Below the pieces are notes generated by a model. That model ran no database searches and had not been told where the DNA came from. It saw nothing but the letters and a program-made list of their open reading frames with translations. Of a DNA stretch of 64,000 bases, positions 26,769 to 34,566 are shown piece by piece. Each line of letters starts with the position of its first letter. Position 1 is the stretch's first letter. A program made the position numbers and the translations under genes. The stretch is from Bradyrhizobium sp. PSBB068 (lineage in GTDB: Bacteria; Pseudomonadota; Alphaproteobacteria; Rhizobiales; Xanthobacteraceae), in assembly GCA_016839165.1 (NCBI GenBank), contig CP069300.1, positions 4,898,001 through 4,962,000 of the forward strand, written 5' to 3'.

Positions 26769-27074
26769 CTACAGGATACCGAACCGCTTCCTCCGCTCCG
26801 CCGTCTGCGCCAGCTCCTTCAGTTCAGCCTTCGCCAGTCTGCCGTTTGTGACCGCAGCGGTAAGGTGATCGCGCACCTTGCCGACCACGTTGATGGCGAG
26901 GAACAGCTTTTCACGGCCGGACGCGTCGTCGATCGTCGTCGACCGCCAAGCAGCTGTATACGCATGCTCGAGGCTCGCGAATGCTTCGGCGAGCAATTCG
27001 TCGGCGAGCAGGCGTTCGGCCCTGACCGCGCGGCCTACGGCCTGGTCAAGTCTCGATTCATCAGTATTCGTCAT
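26769..27074 (-). CDS. Conserved phage protein between portal and capsid genes
   Basis: 101 residues (MTNTDESRLDQAVGRAVRAE), all helical: LLADELLAEAFASLEHAYTA and KLFLAINVVGKVRDHLTAAV. Position, size and helicity resemble small head-assembly proteins that lie after the portal in this phage type. No immunity or toxin features. Confidence 0.65.
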   Translation of the reverse strand: MTNTDESRLDQAVGRAVRAERLLADELLAEAFASLEHAYTAAWRSTTIDDASGREKLFLAINVVGKVRDHLTAAVTNGRLAKAELKELAQTAERRKRFGIL

Positions 27075-27126
27075 TGCTGGGGTTCTCCAGAGAAGGGACC
27101 GTGTTCGACGGATGCTGCGCTTTGCT

Positions 27127-27678
27127 TCATTCTCCGCTTTCGGATCCGCATCGAGCAGCGCCGATCGTGGCTTTCAGCCCGGCCTTAGCTGTGGCCAGTT
27201 CGCTCTCTCGCGTCTTGGCGTAGCGATGGATGGTAGTGTTCTGCGCGTGCTGTTGTTGCGCCGGCGGGCGGCGATCGCGACTTCGATCCGCGTTCGTTGC
27301 CTGCACCGCGATCGCGGCCCGGATTGACGTGGACGCTACTTCGCCGTAGTGCTGCACATCCTCTTTGGAGGCGTCTATCGCTCGTTGCGGTAACGTCGCA
27401 GCTTGGACCATCTTGGCATAGGCAACCTTGCTGGCAATTTCGGCCGCCTTGTTGACGAATGGGATTCCGGGGGAGAACTGCCCCCCGTCATCAATGGCCG
27501 GCGGCCCGACATCGGGCAGACCTGTGCCCGTCGCAAGCGGTTGGGGCGGATTGTCCAGCTGTCGTCCGGCCTGTTGGGGCGCCTCATCGACGCTGAACGG
27601 GTCGTGGTCCACAGGGATTAAGGATACATCTGTGAAGTCCGGTTGATGGTCGACGGGCACCAGCGAAAAATCAGACAC
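27127..27678 (-). CDS. Effector-like protein with PVDHxP N-terminal tag, alternate C-terminus
   Basis: 183 residues from a GTG at 27678. The first 32 residues hold two copies of a short motif (LVPVDHQP and LIPVDHDPF) and match the N-terminus of the NucA/NucB-type protein at 28941-29831. After a Pro/Gly linker the C-terminal part (FVNKAAEIASKVAYAKMVQA, then a basic Arg/Gln-rich tail) is unrelated. It starts inside a degenerate copy of the portal 3' end, exactly as the 28941 gene starts inside the real portal end. The tail has no recognisable toxin fold and may be truncated. Confidence 0.6.
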   Translation of the reverse strand: MSDFSLVPVDHQPDFTDVSLIPVDHDPFSVDEAPQQAGRQLDNPPQPLATGTGLPDVGPPAIDDGGQFSPGIPFVNKAAEIASKVAYAKMVQAATLPQRAIDASKEDVQHYGEVASTSIRAAIAVQATNADRSRDRRPPAQQQHAQNTTIHRYAKTRESELATAKAGLKATIGAARCGSESGE

Positions 27679-28272
27679 GATGAACGACCATCAGGAATTT
27701 GCCCGGTCGCTTCGGATCCGGAACATAGTGGTGACCGTCCCTCGCCCTTCGCGCACCGGGCAAGGAAGCACGTTCCGATCTCCGCGCCTCCGTCGCAGCC
27801 TTTAGATGTGCATCGAACACCTTGATCTGGGCGTCGAGCTCGGCCTAGATCTTGGCCAGCTCGATCTCGGCTTCGGCCTTGAGCTTTTGATGGATCGCAT
27901 CGGCCTACGCCTTGGTCTGCAGTGCCAGCACCCGTGGATCGGGCGCCGGTGATGGCGGCGCCGGCGGCGGATACAATAGCTGCCCGGTCTGCGGATTGAC
28001 CGCGGTCGGATCGTTGAAGAACCGGCTCGGGTTCTTGTGCCCCATGATCCGGGTCAACTCGACGGCCGTGTTGTACAGTTCGCGGTCTCCGACCATGTTG
28101 GCCTTGCCGCAACTAATCAGCTCCTTCTGCACATTGGCAAGCGCTGTCACCTGCGCGAATTGTTGCGCCTTGCCGCCGGTGCCGAGGCCGACATTGATCG
28201 TCATGTCATCGCGGGTCTTCCAGTTGCGCGGATCGACCGTGATCCAGGCGTTACCCAACCGCACCGTCTGCT
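27671..28272 (-). pseudogene. Duplicated 3' fragment of the portal gene
   Basis: The minus-strand translation repeats the C-terminal part of the portal at 29824-31479: AWITVDPRNWKTRDDMTINV, then RELYNTAVELTRIMGHKNP, then RPGKFLMVVHRV. Relative to the intact copy it has in-frame TAG stops near 27905 and 27845 and a deletion of about 48 bases in the Gln/Ala-rich segment. Homology begins abruptly at about 28272. It has no start of its own. It appears to be a recombination arm carried with the second tagged effector. Confidence 0.85.
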
Positions 28273-28419
28273 GTGCTAGCGAAGTGCACGTTAACCGACC
28301 CGCAAGAGCCGCTAGATTGGCATTGCGGCGCTGAACCTTGTCGTTGCAGCATCAAACGGCTTTCGGCGACGTCGAAGCTATGCCCTGCTGATTTCGCATT
28401 GGTGCCGGCAACCGCTCCA

Positions 28420-28899
28420 CTAAATGGCTGGCCGAGCCGTCTTTAGCAATTCATCACCGATCGACAGTTCCGGATCTGCGCGAACAACCGCGAAGCGAGG
28501 AGCGTCCTTCTTCGCAAAGGTTAGTCGCACTCGCTCGTCTTCATGGGTGCCAGACGGTTGGAAGAACTCGCAGCGTAGCAGAAACGATCCGGCCGGCAGC
28601 TCCAGCGGAACGGTCTCCGAAATACTTCCGACTTCTATGGCCCCGTCAGCGGGAACCTCGAAGGGGACCTCTACTGCGCGTACCGCATTGGGGTGAACGG
28701 GAGCGGCGTGGTTCACCACATGGATATCGACCGAGTGTCGACCGGACCCGACCATAGAGCTGAACGACACGCTGCCAGGCCGCCAAGTGAAGCCCTGCGA
28801 GATATGTTGATCAGTCCAGTCATTATATGGATCCTTCAGCGCGCTCGCGAACACTGAAAGTTGCCCATAGGAGAGCTGGAAACCGATCGTGACTGCCAT
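28420..28899 (-). CDS. ComJ-like nuclease inhibitor (immunity protein for the NucA/NucB-type effector)
   Basis: 159 residues from the ATG at 28899, with GGAG seven bases upstream. LSYGQLSVFASALKDPYNDW near 10-29, ISQGFTWRPGSVSFSSM near 35-51, AVRAVEVPFEVPADGAIEVG near 80-99 and a C-terminal beta-rich part match the ComJ family. ComJ in Bacillus inhibits the NucA nuclease. Here it lies directly after the NucA/NucB-domain gene, two bases beyond its ancestral stop. It is the strongest toxin-immunity pairing in the window; substrate and binding are known only from the family. Confidence 0.8.
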   Translation of the reverse strand: MAVTIGFQLSYGQLSVFASALKDPYNDWTDQHISQGFTWRPGSVSFSSMVGSGRHSVDIHVVNHAAPVHPNAVRAVEVPFEVPADGAIEVGSISETVPLELPAGSFLLRCEFFQPSGTHEDERVRLTFAKKDAPRFAVVRADPELSIGDELLKTARPAI

Positions 28900-28940
28900 C
28901 GTCAATCTCCAATGTTGATCTTGATTCGCGCCCCGTTGGG

Positions 28941-29831
28941 CTATCCACGACCTGAATTGCCGACAGAAGCACCGCCCGACCGGTTGTGATTTCGATTGAT
29001 CGCCCGAACGTCAGCCTCAGCACCGCCTTCTCGAAACATCGCACCAGGGTACTCGTCTAGGTCCTTGCCAGCAACCTTATCCAGCTTGCCAGTCGCTGCC
29101 CGTCTGTTCGCGCGGCTGCCAGGGCGATTAATCGTCAGGACGCTTGGGTGACCTGCATTAATGGCATCGGCCGCATGCGCGGCTGCCTCACCGTGAATCG
29201 AGCGCGAAAGAGTTATCTCCTTCGCAATATTTGCGGCCTTTAGCGCACCCAGCCGCTTTGCGCCCGGTATCATTCCGGTTGCCGCCGCCGCGGCCCTCGG
29301 GAGATCGTCGCGACGTTTCGCATCGATAAGGTCGAGCGCAGAGCCGACAACGCCAAACGGCGTTAACCCAAGCACATTGCCAATGCGCGAGGCCAGATCG
29401 TTGGCGGTGTAGGGCTGCATGCCAAGCGCTATCAGCGCGTCGGCTGCGAGATAGCCAATGCGTTGCGTGGGCGTGTACTTCGCCGTCTTCAATTCGCCGG
29501 TCGGCCGATTGTACGTCGACCAATCGCCGTTCGAACCGCTGGGAGGAGATATCGCCGCTGACGTCGAATTCTGTGCGGCGATTTGACCCGCGACACCATT
29601 GTCCACGGAATCTTGATCATAGGGTACACTTGGCCTTGCTGGCGGCGCGATTGATGCACTGACATTCGGGGCGACAGCGCCGGTCGGACGTGGCTGAGGT
29701 TGGCTTTGGGCTTGCGTTCCAGCAGCCTGACTCAAATCGTCCAGGCTGAACGGGTCGTGATCAACCGGAATGAATGAAACATCTCCGAACTCCGGTTGAT
29801 GCTCGACGGGCACCAGAGAGAATTCAGACAT
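28941..29831 (-). CDS. Tagged phage effector with C-terminal NucA/NucB-type nuclease domain, amber near the end
   Basis: 296 residues. The N-terminus has two tag motifs (LVPVEHQP, FIPVDHDPF); a disordered Pro/Gln/Ser linker and a hydrophobic helical segment (ADALIALGMQPYTANDLASR, LGLTPFGVVGSALDLI) follow. The last 85 residues are NucA/NucB-like: AGHPSVLTINRPGSRANRR, then DLDEYPGAMFREGGAEADVR and HNRSGGASVGN. A TAG at 28941-28943 ends the protein where Leu is expected. Reading on gives PNGARIKINIGD and a TGA at 28902, two bases before the ComJ start. The loss of the final strand may inactivate the nuclease. The start overlaps the portal stop. Confidence 0.82.
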   Translation of the reverse strand: MSEFSLVPVEHQPEFGDVSFIPVDHDPFSLDDLSQAAGTQAQSQPQPRPTGAVAPNVSASIAPPARPSVPYDQDSVDNGVAGQIAAQNSTSAAISPPSGSNGDWSTYNRPTGELKTAKYTPTQRIGYLAADALIALGMQPYTANDLASRIGNVLGLTPFGVVGSALDLIDAKRRDDLPRAAAAATGMIPGAKRLGALKAANIAKEITLSRSIHGEAAAHAADAINAGHPSVLTINRPGSRANRRAATGKLDKVAGKDLDEYPGAMFREGGAEADVRAINRNHNRSGGASVGNSGRG

Positions 29832-31479
29832 GATGAACGACCATCAGGAATTTGCCGGGCCGCTTCGGGTCCGAAACATAATGGTGGCCGTCCCTCGCCT
29901 TCCGTGCGCCCGGCACCGAGGCGCGCTCTGATTTTCGCGCTTCTGTCGCGGCCTTCAGATGCGCGTCGAACACCTTGATCTGGGCGTCGAGTTCGGCCTT
30001 GATCTTGGCCAGCTCGATCTCGGCCTCGGCCTTGAGTTTTTGGTGGATCGCATCGGCCTGGGCCTTCTGCTGCTCGACCTGAGCACGATGCGCGACGGCA
30101 AGCTGATCCGCCTGCGCCTTGGCCTGCAGCGCAAAGACCCGCGGATCTGGCGGCGGCGCTGGCGGCGCCGGCGGCGGATACAACAACTGGCCGGTCTGCG
30201 GATTGACGGCGGTCGGATCGTTGAAGAACCGGCCCGGGTTCTTGTGCCCCATGATCCGGGTCAGCTCGACGGCGGTGTTGTAAAGCTCCCGGTCGCCGAC
30301 CATGTTGACCTTGCCGCCGCCGATCAGCTCCTTCTGCACATTGGCAAGCGCCATCACCTGTGCGAATTGCTGTGCCTTGCCGCCGGTGCCGAGGCCGACA
30401 TTGATGGTCATGTCGTCGCGGGTCTTCCAGTTGCGTGGATCGACCGTGACCCAGGCGTTGCGCAGCCGCACGGTTTGTTGCTGCTGGCCGTGCTTGCGGA
30501 TCGTGCCGTGCAGCAGCGCAAACATGTCGCGCACGCCTTCCGCCATGATCCGTGCGATCAGCTTGATCCGCATCTGCGAGGCCGAGAACACCTGGGCCAC
30601 CGCGGTCGCCGACTGGTTCTGCAGCGCGTCGGCGTCGATGCCCTGCGACTGTCGGCTGAGGCCGGTGCGGCTCTCGAGCTCGGCGTCAAGATACTGCATC
30701 ATCGGATAGATCGACGTGGTGATGTCGGGCACCACCTGCCAGTTCAAGCCGCCTGCCGTCTTGGTGCGCACGACGCCGCCAGGCCGCGAGACCAGCAGAT
30801 CGTCGAGCGTGTTGGGCCCGGCATTACTCTCGGCGACCTCGACGCGCGGATTGTTGTGCAGATAGAGATTGTCCAGCGCGCCGCGCTTCAATGCGGTCTT
30901 CTCGCGCTGCAGCGGCATCACCAGGTCGGCGATCGAGCGGCCGAAGAAGCGGTGCGTCATCGGCACCGGCGTCGTCGACGCGAACGGAATGGTGTCGAAC
31001 GGCGTGATGCAGTCACGGCCGTCTTTGCGCAGGATCTCGCTTTGTTCGCCGCCGGTGATCACTTGGTAAAGGCACGGACGGCCGTTATCTTCATAGTCCA
31101 TCCGCACGTAGTGCTCGGTGATCCGCACCTGCCGCGCCGCCGAATTGGCACCGCCGGCGCCGGTGCCGAAATGCTCGTCGGCGGTGTCGCGCGCCAGCGT
31201 CTCGATATTGGCGTAGCCTGTATAGTCATTCAGCGACTTGATCTGCGCGGCATCGAAGCCTTCGGCAATGAGCTGCGCTTCCGTCTTGGTAACCACTTCG
31301 TGGAAGCAGTAATTGCAATCGCGGATGCTGCGTGCGCCGCGTTCGATGCCGAATTCTTCCGGCGGCACGCCCATCACCCTCGCCTGCGCGAGCTTTCGCG
31401 TGGTGACGATGGTGACGTCGTGCGTCACGATCGAGGCAAGCGGCATCGCCGCCGGCCCCGGAAGCAAGGGAACAGCCAT
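29824..31479 (-). CDS. Portal protein, C-terminal three quarters (split gene)
   Basis: 551 residues. Portal-type sequence begins at about residue 20 (VTIVTTRKLAQARVMGVPPE) and continues through RFFGRSIADLVMPLQREKTA, SRTGLSRQSQGIDADALQNQ and RIMGHKNPGRFFNDPTAVNP to a helical Gln/Lys/Ala-rich C-terminus. The N-terminal part that should precede it is encoded separately at 35670-36242. Together the two make about 740 residues, the usual length of a P22-type portal. The first 19 residues (MAVPLLPGPAA...) look like new sequence. No fused intein is seen. Whether this half can assemble with the other is unknown. Confidence 0.85.
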   Translation of the reverse strand: MAVPLLPGPAAMPLASIVTHDVTIVTTRKLAQARVMGVPPEEFGIERGARSIRDCNYCFHEVVTKTEAQLIAEGFDAAQIKSLNDYTGYANIETLARDTADEHFGTGAGGANSAARQVRITEHYVRMDYEDNGRPCLYQVITGGEQSEILRKDGRDCITPFDTIPFASTTPVPMTHRFFGRSIADLVMPLQREKTALKRGALDNLYLHNNPRVEVAESNAGPNTLDDLLVSRPGGVVRTKTAGGLNWQVVPDITTSIYPMMQYLDAELESRTGLSRQSQGIDADALQNQSATAVAQVFSASQMRIKLIARIMAEGVRDMFALLHGTIRKHGQQQQTVRLRNAWVTVDPRNWKTRDDMTINVGLGTGGKAQQFAQVMALANVQKELIGGGKVNMVGDRELYNTAVELTRIMGHKNPGRFFNDPTAVNPQTGQLLYPPPAPPAPPPDPRVFALQAKAQADQLAVAHRAQVEQQKAQADAIHQKLKAEAEIELAKIKAELDAQIKVFDAHLKAATEARKSERASVPGARKARDGHHYVSDPKRPGKFLMVVHHV

Positions 31480-31552
31480 TTTGTTGAGCTCATCTGATGG
31501 AGGTTGGCGGCGGCTTAGGCGCGCGACACGCGCAGGAGCAAACGCCGCGCGT

Positions 31553-32476
31553 CTATCTGCGCACGAAGCTGCTGCGCACGTAATCTTGCAGAAGATCGTT
31601 CAGATCGTACGATGACGGATCGGAAATCCGCGGGTCACCAAGGTCACGCTGCAACGGTCCGGAAACTCGATCGAGAAAACGGACGGGAGGCGCACCTTCG
31701 CTGAACACCTCGGCCGGTCGCCGCGGCTCGATCGCGGGTGCCGACCATTCTCGATTCCGGGCGTTGTCACCTAACGCAGCAATCTGCCCCAGAAGGCCGC
31801 CGCTCGCACCAGGATGCACGCCGCCATGCGCCGGCGCCTCGTTCAGGGGAGGCGACCCCGACGCGGGCTCCGGATATCCATACTCAAAGACGTTATTGCG
31901 ACTGGGTACACCGGCCCCCGCGGCGGAGTCGCGCACGAATGTGCTGGTTCGCCCCACTCCATCAGGCTGCGGAGAAACGAAGAACCGAGCAAGAAAGTCT
32001 GCGATTTCACGAGGCGAACGGACTGGCGCGGAAGCCCCTGCAGCGTCAAATGACGTAGACCGCCCTGTGCTAGCGTCCGGGTAGTCGTATTCCCAGACAT
32101 TGCTTCTGGTAGGGATTCCCGCAGCTGCGGCAGAATCGCGGATCAGTGGCCTCTTCCAGGGCTGCGAATAATCATCGGACAGCTCGTAGGGCCCAAAGCC
32201 ATATGTTATGCCGTAACCAGGCGTACCAAAGCCAACACCGGTGGCACCACCGCTCGTCCCGATATTCCCGCGAACTGGCCCGAATCCGACGCCGCCGGAT
32301 GCAGACGGTCCCGTCAGCAATCCTTCAAGATCTGAAGTATATCCCGCAGACAGTCCTAAGCGAGGCGTTCCAACGTAAAACTGAGGATAGAGCCTGCCAC
32401 GATTGTCGATATATGCACCACCTCCAACACCCCACTTGCTGCCAAACGTTCCTCCACCATAAGTACCTGCTGTCAT
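31553..32476 (-). CDS. Effector-like protein with Gly/Tyr-rich beta domain, within the split portal region
   Basis: 307 residues with an AGGAGCAG ribosome site. The N-terminal 100 residues (GTFGSKWGVGGGAYIDNRGR, LYPQFYVGTPRLGLSAGYTS, TPGYGITYGFGPYEL) form a beta-rich domain. The middle holds two repeats of RDSAAxAGxPxRxNVxEYxYP. The C-terminus has GGLLGQIAAL, EGAPPVRFLDR and SYDLNDLLQDYVR, which resemble the C-terminal tag of the effectors at 40567 and 43303. It stops 74 bases before the portal C-half start. A small membrane protein precedes it. Toxin activity is inferred. Confidence 0.6.
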   Translation of the reverse strand: MTAGTYGGGTFGSKWGVGGGAYIDNRGRLYPQFYVGTPRLGLSAGYTSDLEGLLTGPSASGGVGFGPVRGNIGTSGGATGVGFGTPGYGITYGFGPYELSDDYSQPWKRPLIRDSAAAAGIPTRSNVWEYDYPDASTGRSTSFDAAGASAPVRSPREIADFLARFFVSPQPDGVGRTSTFVRDSAAGAGVPSRNNVFEYGYPEPASGSPPLNEAPAHGGVHPGASGGLLGQIAALGDNARNREWSAPAIEPRRPAEVFSEGAPPVRFLDRVSGPLQRDLGDPRISDPSSYDLNDLLQDYVRSSFVRR

Positions 32477-32485
32477 ATCTGCTCC

Positions 32486-32854
32486 TTATCCCGCCTGACC
32501 GTCTGCCAGCGCGCAGTTCGCTTGATAGATCTTCCGGGATTTGAATGTCTGATAAGAGGCCCAGAAGAACCCGATCAGAACGAGGCATCCGAATACAGGG
32601 TTTCCTGCCGCGAAGAATCCGAGCGAACCGCTCAGGGCTGCCGCACACCCGCCGTACAGCGTCTTCATGTATTCAGCTTGCTGAGATAGTGGCGTCGACG
32701 ACGCGAGAGCATAGGTGTGGAGCGCGTATCTCGACATGAGGTCGTCCTGAAACTGGGGAGGAAATGAATCGACAAGCTCGCGGTGAATAACTTCGGTTTT
32801 GACGGCCGACCAGATCACGGCGATCGCGGTGATGACAAAGAAGACGGCGGACAT
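32486..32854 (-). CDS. Small membrane protein, putative immunity partner of 31553-32476
   Basis: 122 residues from the ATG at 32854 (GGGGAATT ribosome site). Membrane segments at residues 3-20 and about 70-100 (YGGCAAALSGSLGFFAAGN and FGCLVLIGFFWASY) flank a hydrophilic loop (HRELVDSFPPQFQDDLMSRY). It ends ten bases before the effector start, so the two are co-transcribed with the membrane protein first. No family recognised. Confidence 0.55.
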   Translation of the reverse strand: MSAVFFVITAIAVIWSAVKTEVIHRELVDSFPPQFQDDLMSRYALHTYALASSTPLSQQAEYMKTLYGGCAAALSGSLGFFAAGNPVFGCLVLIGFFWASYQTFKSRKIYQANCALADGQAG

Positions 32855-32888
32855 GGCAATTCCCCGGACATTTCGACGACAGTCGACA

Positions 32889-33354
32889 CTATGCACCGAA
32901 TTCCGGGCGCTTCGCCATCCCACGGCAGACGTCAGCGACCCGTCGACGGTTGTCGCGCGGATAATCCAGCATCAAACCGCACAAGCCACCCGGTCGCGGC
33001 CGCGATGCCGCCCCTGCTGGACTCCAAGGCTCGACGGGCGCGGTTGACGTAGGCCAATCCCCCATGCTCTCGCGGAACGGACCTCGCTCGCTCCGGCCCA
33101 GATAGCTGACCGGCGATTCGCTGGCAGCGCCGACCGATCCGACACCGATACGTACACGGAAAAACCGTCGATACATTTCCGCTGATGCCTGGACCAAGCG
33201 TGTCATTCCCTGCCTGCGGAAGACCACAGTCGCGCCGGCGCCCGGCAGACCAAAGCTTCGCGTTACGGTAAAGTGTGGGGCATCGGCCTGCGCCCGGGCT
33301 CCAGTAGTACGTTCCACCGACCCTTCCGAACGGAACAGGCAGACAGACGGACAC
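32889..33354 (-). pseudogene. Decayed copy of the Gly/Tyr-rich effector domain
   Basis: Two overlapping minus-strand frames give one related protein: GRVGGTYYWSPGAG in one frame, continuing in the other as ADAPHFTVTRSFGLPGAGAT. This parallels VGGGAYIDNRG...YPQFYVGTPRLGLSAGY in the gene at 31553-32476. Later pieces include PVSYLGRSERGPFRESMGDW and GGLCGLML. The frame change indicates decay. Similarity is moderate and only by eye. Confidence 0.4.
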
Positions 33355-33527
33355 GCCATCTGGCTACCGGACCTTCCTTTCGTTGACTGTCATTCATATG
33401 CTCCGGTTTGAACGTTACCGTGATAGCGAATATCTCTACGATCGAACCGGCACGCCAGAGCGACGCCCGGGATGCCCCGATCCATAGCGTTGCCGGCATC
33501 GAGAGAAACTCAAATGGCGAGACGACC

Positions 33528-33942
33528 ATGAGTTACCTGCTAAGCGGCCTCATCGCGATATGGCTTTGTGGTTTGTATCTTCTCGCTTCATTGAATGTGA
33601 GAGATGAGAGAAGGATTGTCCGCCACATCTCGCCAGACGAACAGATGCGGCCGCAAGACGTGCGATCATCGCAAGCGGCGGTGGTGCGCAAGGGCGGGCT
33701 CTGGCTGATTGATGCGCTTTTCGTTTGGCCCCGGCATCGCTGTCGCCATGCGAGTGTTCGGACGCATCTTCAACCTCGGTGATTTCCGCGGCGTCCGTCC
33801 GACACAAATCGATCCAGCGCGCCTCACCGAGGACGGCCGCGAACATCTCGCGCGGGCGATCCGCAACGAACGGATATTGTATATGTGGTTGGCAGCAGGC
33901 AGCGTGCTGCTGATATACGCGGTGTACTATTTCAAGAACTGA
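33528..33942 (+). pseudogene. Frameshifted two-segment membrane protein on the opposite strand
   Basis: From the ATG at 33528 the frame has a membrane segment (LLSGLIAIWLCGLYLLA) and a hydrophilic domain, and diverges at about 33720-33735. The next frame continues FGPGIAVAMRVFGRIFNLGD and ends with a second membrane segment (MWLAAGSVLLIYAVYYF). Combined, it would be a protein of about 137 residues, opposite in strand to the effectors, as expected for a lysogenically expressed immunity gene. One base change would restore it. Confidence 0.45.
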
Positions 33943-34234
33943 GAGTGAGCGATCGACGCCCGAGGATACCAGAGATCGGAAATTGACCGGAAGCCCGAGA
34001 GGATCGGAGCGCTTACGGCGAAATCCCGAGCGAGACTTGAGTCCGCCATCCCAATGCAAACCGCACCGCGCGTGGCGGACCGTTGGAGACAAAAGTCATG
34101 ACCAACGGGGCTCGCAGCAAAGACAAGTGGGTTGAAACTTCTGGTAGCAATCAATATTTTTATCAAGAAAGGTATCGATAGGCACAACCGGTCGAACTGC
34201 TCGATGCAGACGAAAGGAAGCTAGATGTGACAAA

Positions 34235-34549
34235 ATGTCCGCATCTGCGCAGATCATGACAAACGAAGCACTACCACCGCCTGACGATGAGAAGCGCTCG
34301 ATTGCTCGCCTTGTGCTTTCGGTATTGTTTTGGATATGCTTTCTGGCTTGGCCATGTTTGTTGGCGATTCCCAATCCGCTCCTGGGAGAAGACAAAGATG
34401 GCTCTTGGAGATTGATTCAGGCGGGCTGGCTGATATTCGTGTTGATCGAAATACAATTTCCAAGTCCTCAGCCCGATTTGAAACGCAGTTCAATCGCAGG
34501 CAATATCGTGAATTTCCTGGTGGAGGTCCTGCTCGCATTCCGAAAGTGA
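34235..34549 (+). CDS. Small membrane protein convergent with the 34567-35577 effector, putative immunity
   Basis: 104 residues from the ATG at 34235 (an ATG at 34256 is also possible). Two membrane segments, around LVLSVLFWICFLAWPCLLAI and LIQAGWLIFVLIEIQF, and a C-terminal amphipathic helix. It ends 17 bases from the end of the minus-strand effector gene. No family recognised; the role is inferred from the repeated pairing of effector and membrane protein in this prophage. The 290 bases before it (33943-34234) hold no gene. Confidence 0.5.
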   Translation: MSASAQIMTNEALPPPDDEKRSIARLVLSVLFWICFLAWPCLLAIPNPLLGEDKDGSWRLIQAGWLIFVLIEIQFPSPQPDLKRSSIAGNIVNFLVEVLLAFRK

Positions 34550-34566
34550 AGCGAGGGACGAGATTT

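Noticed and set aside
29959..31497. Plus-strand ORF of 512 residues opposite the portal C-part
   Set aside because: It lies wholly antisense to the portal, whose product has clear family motifs. The long open frame reflects high GC and codon bias, and its protein is His/Arg/Leu-rich with no domain.
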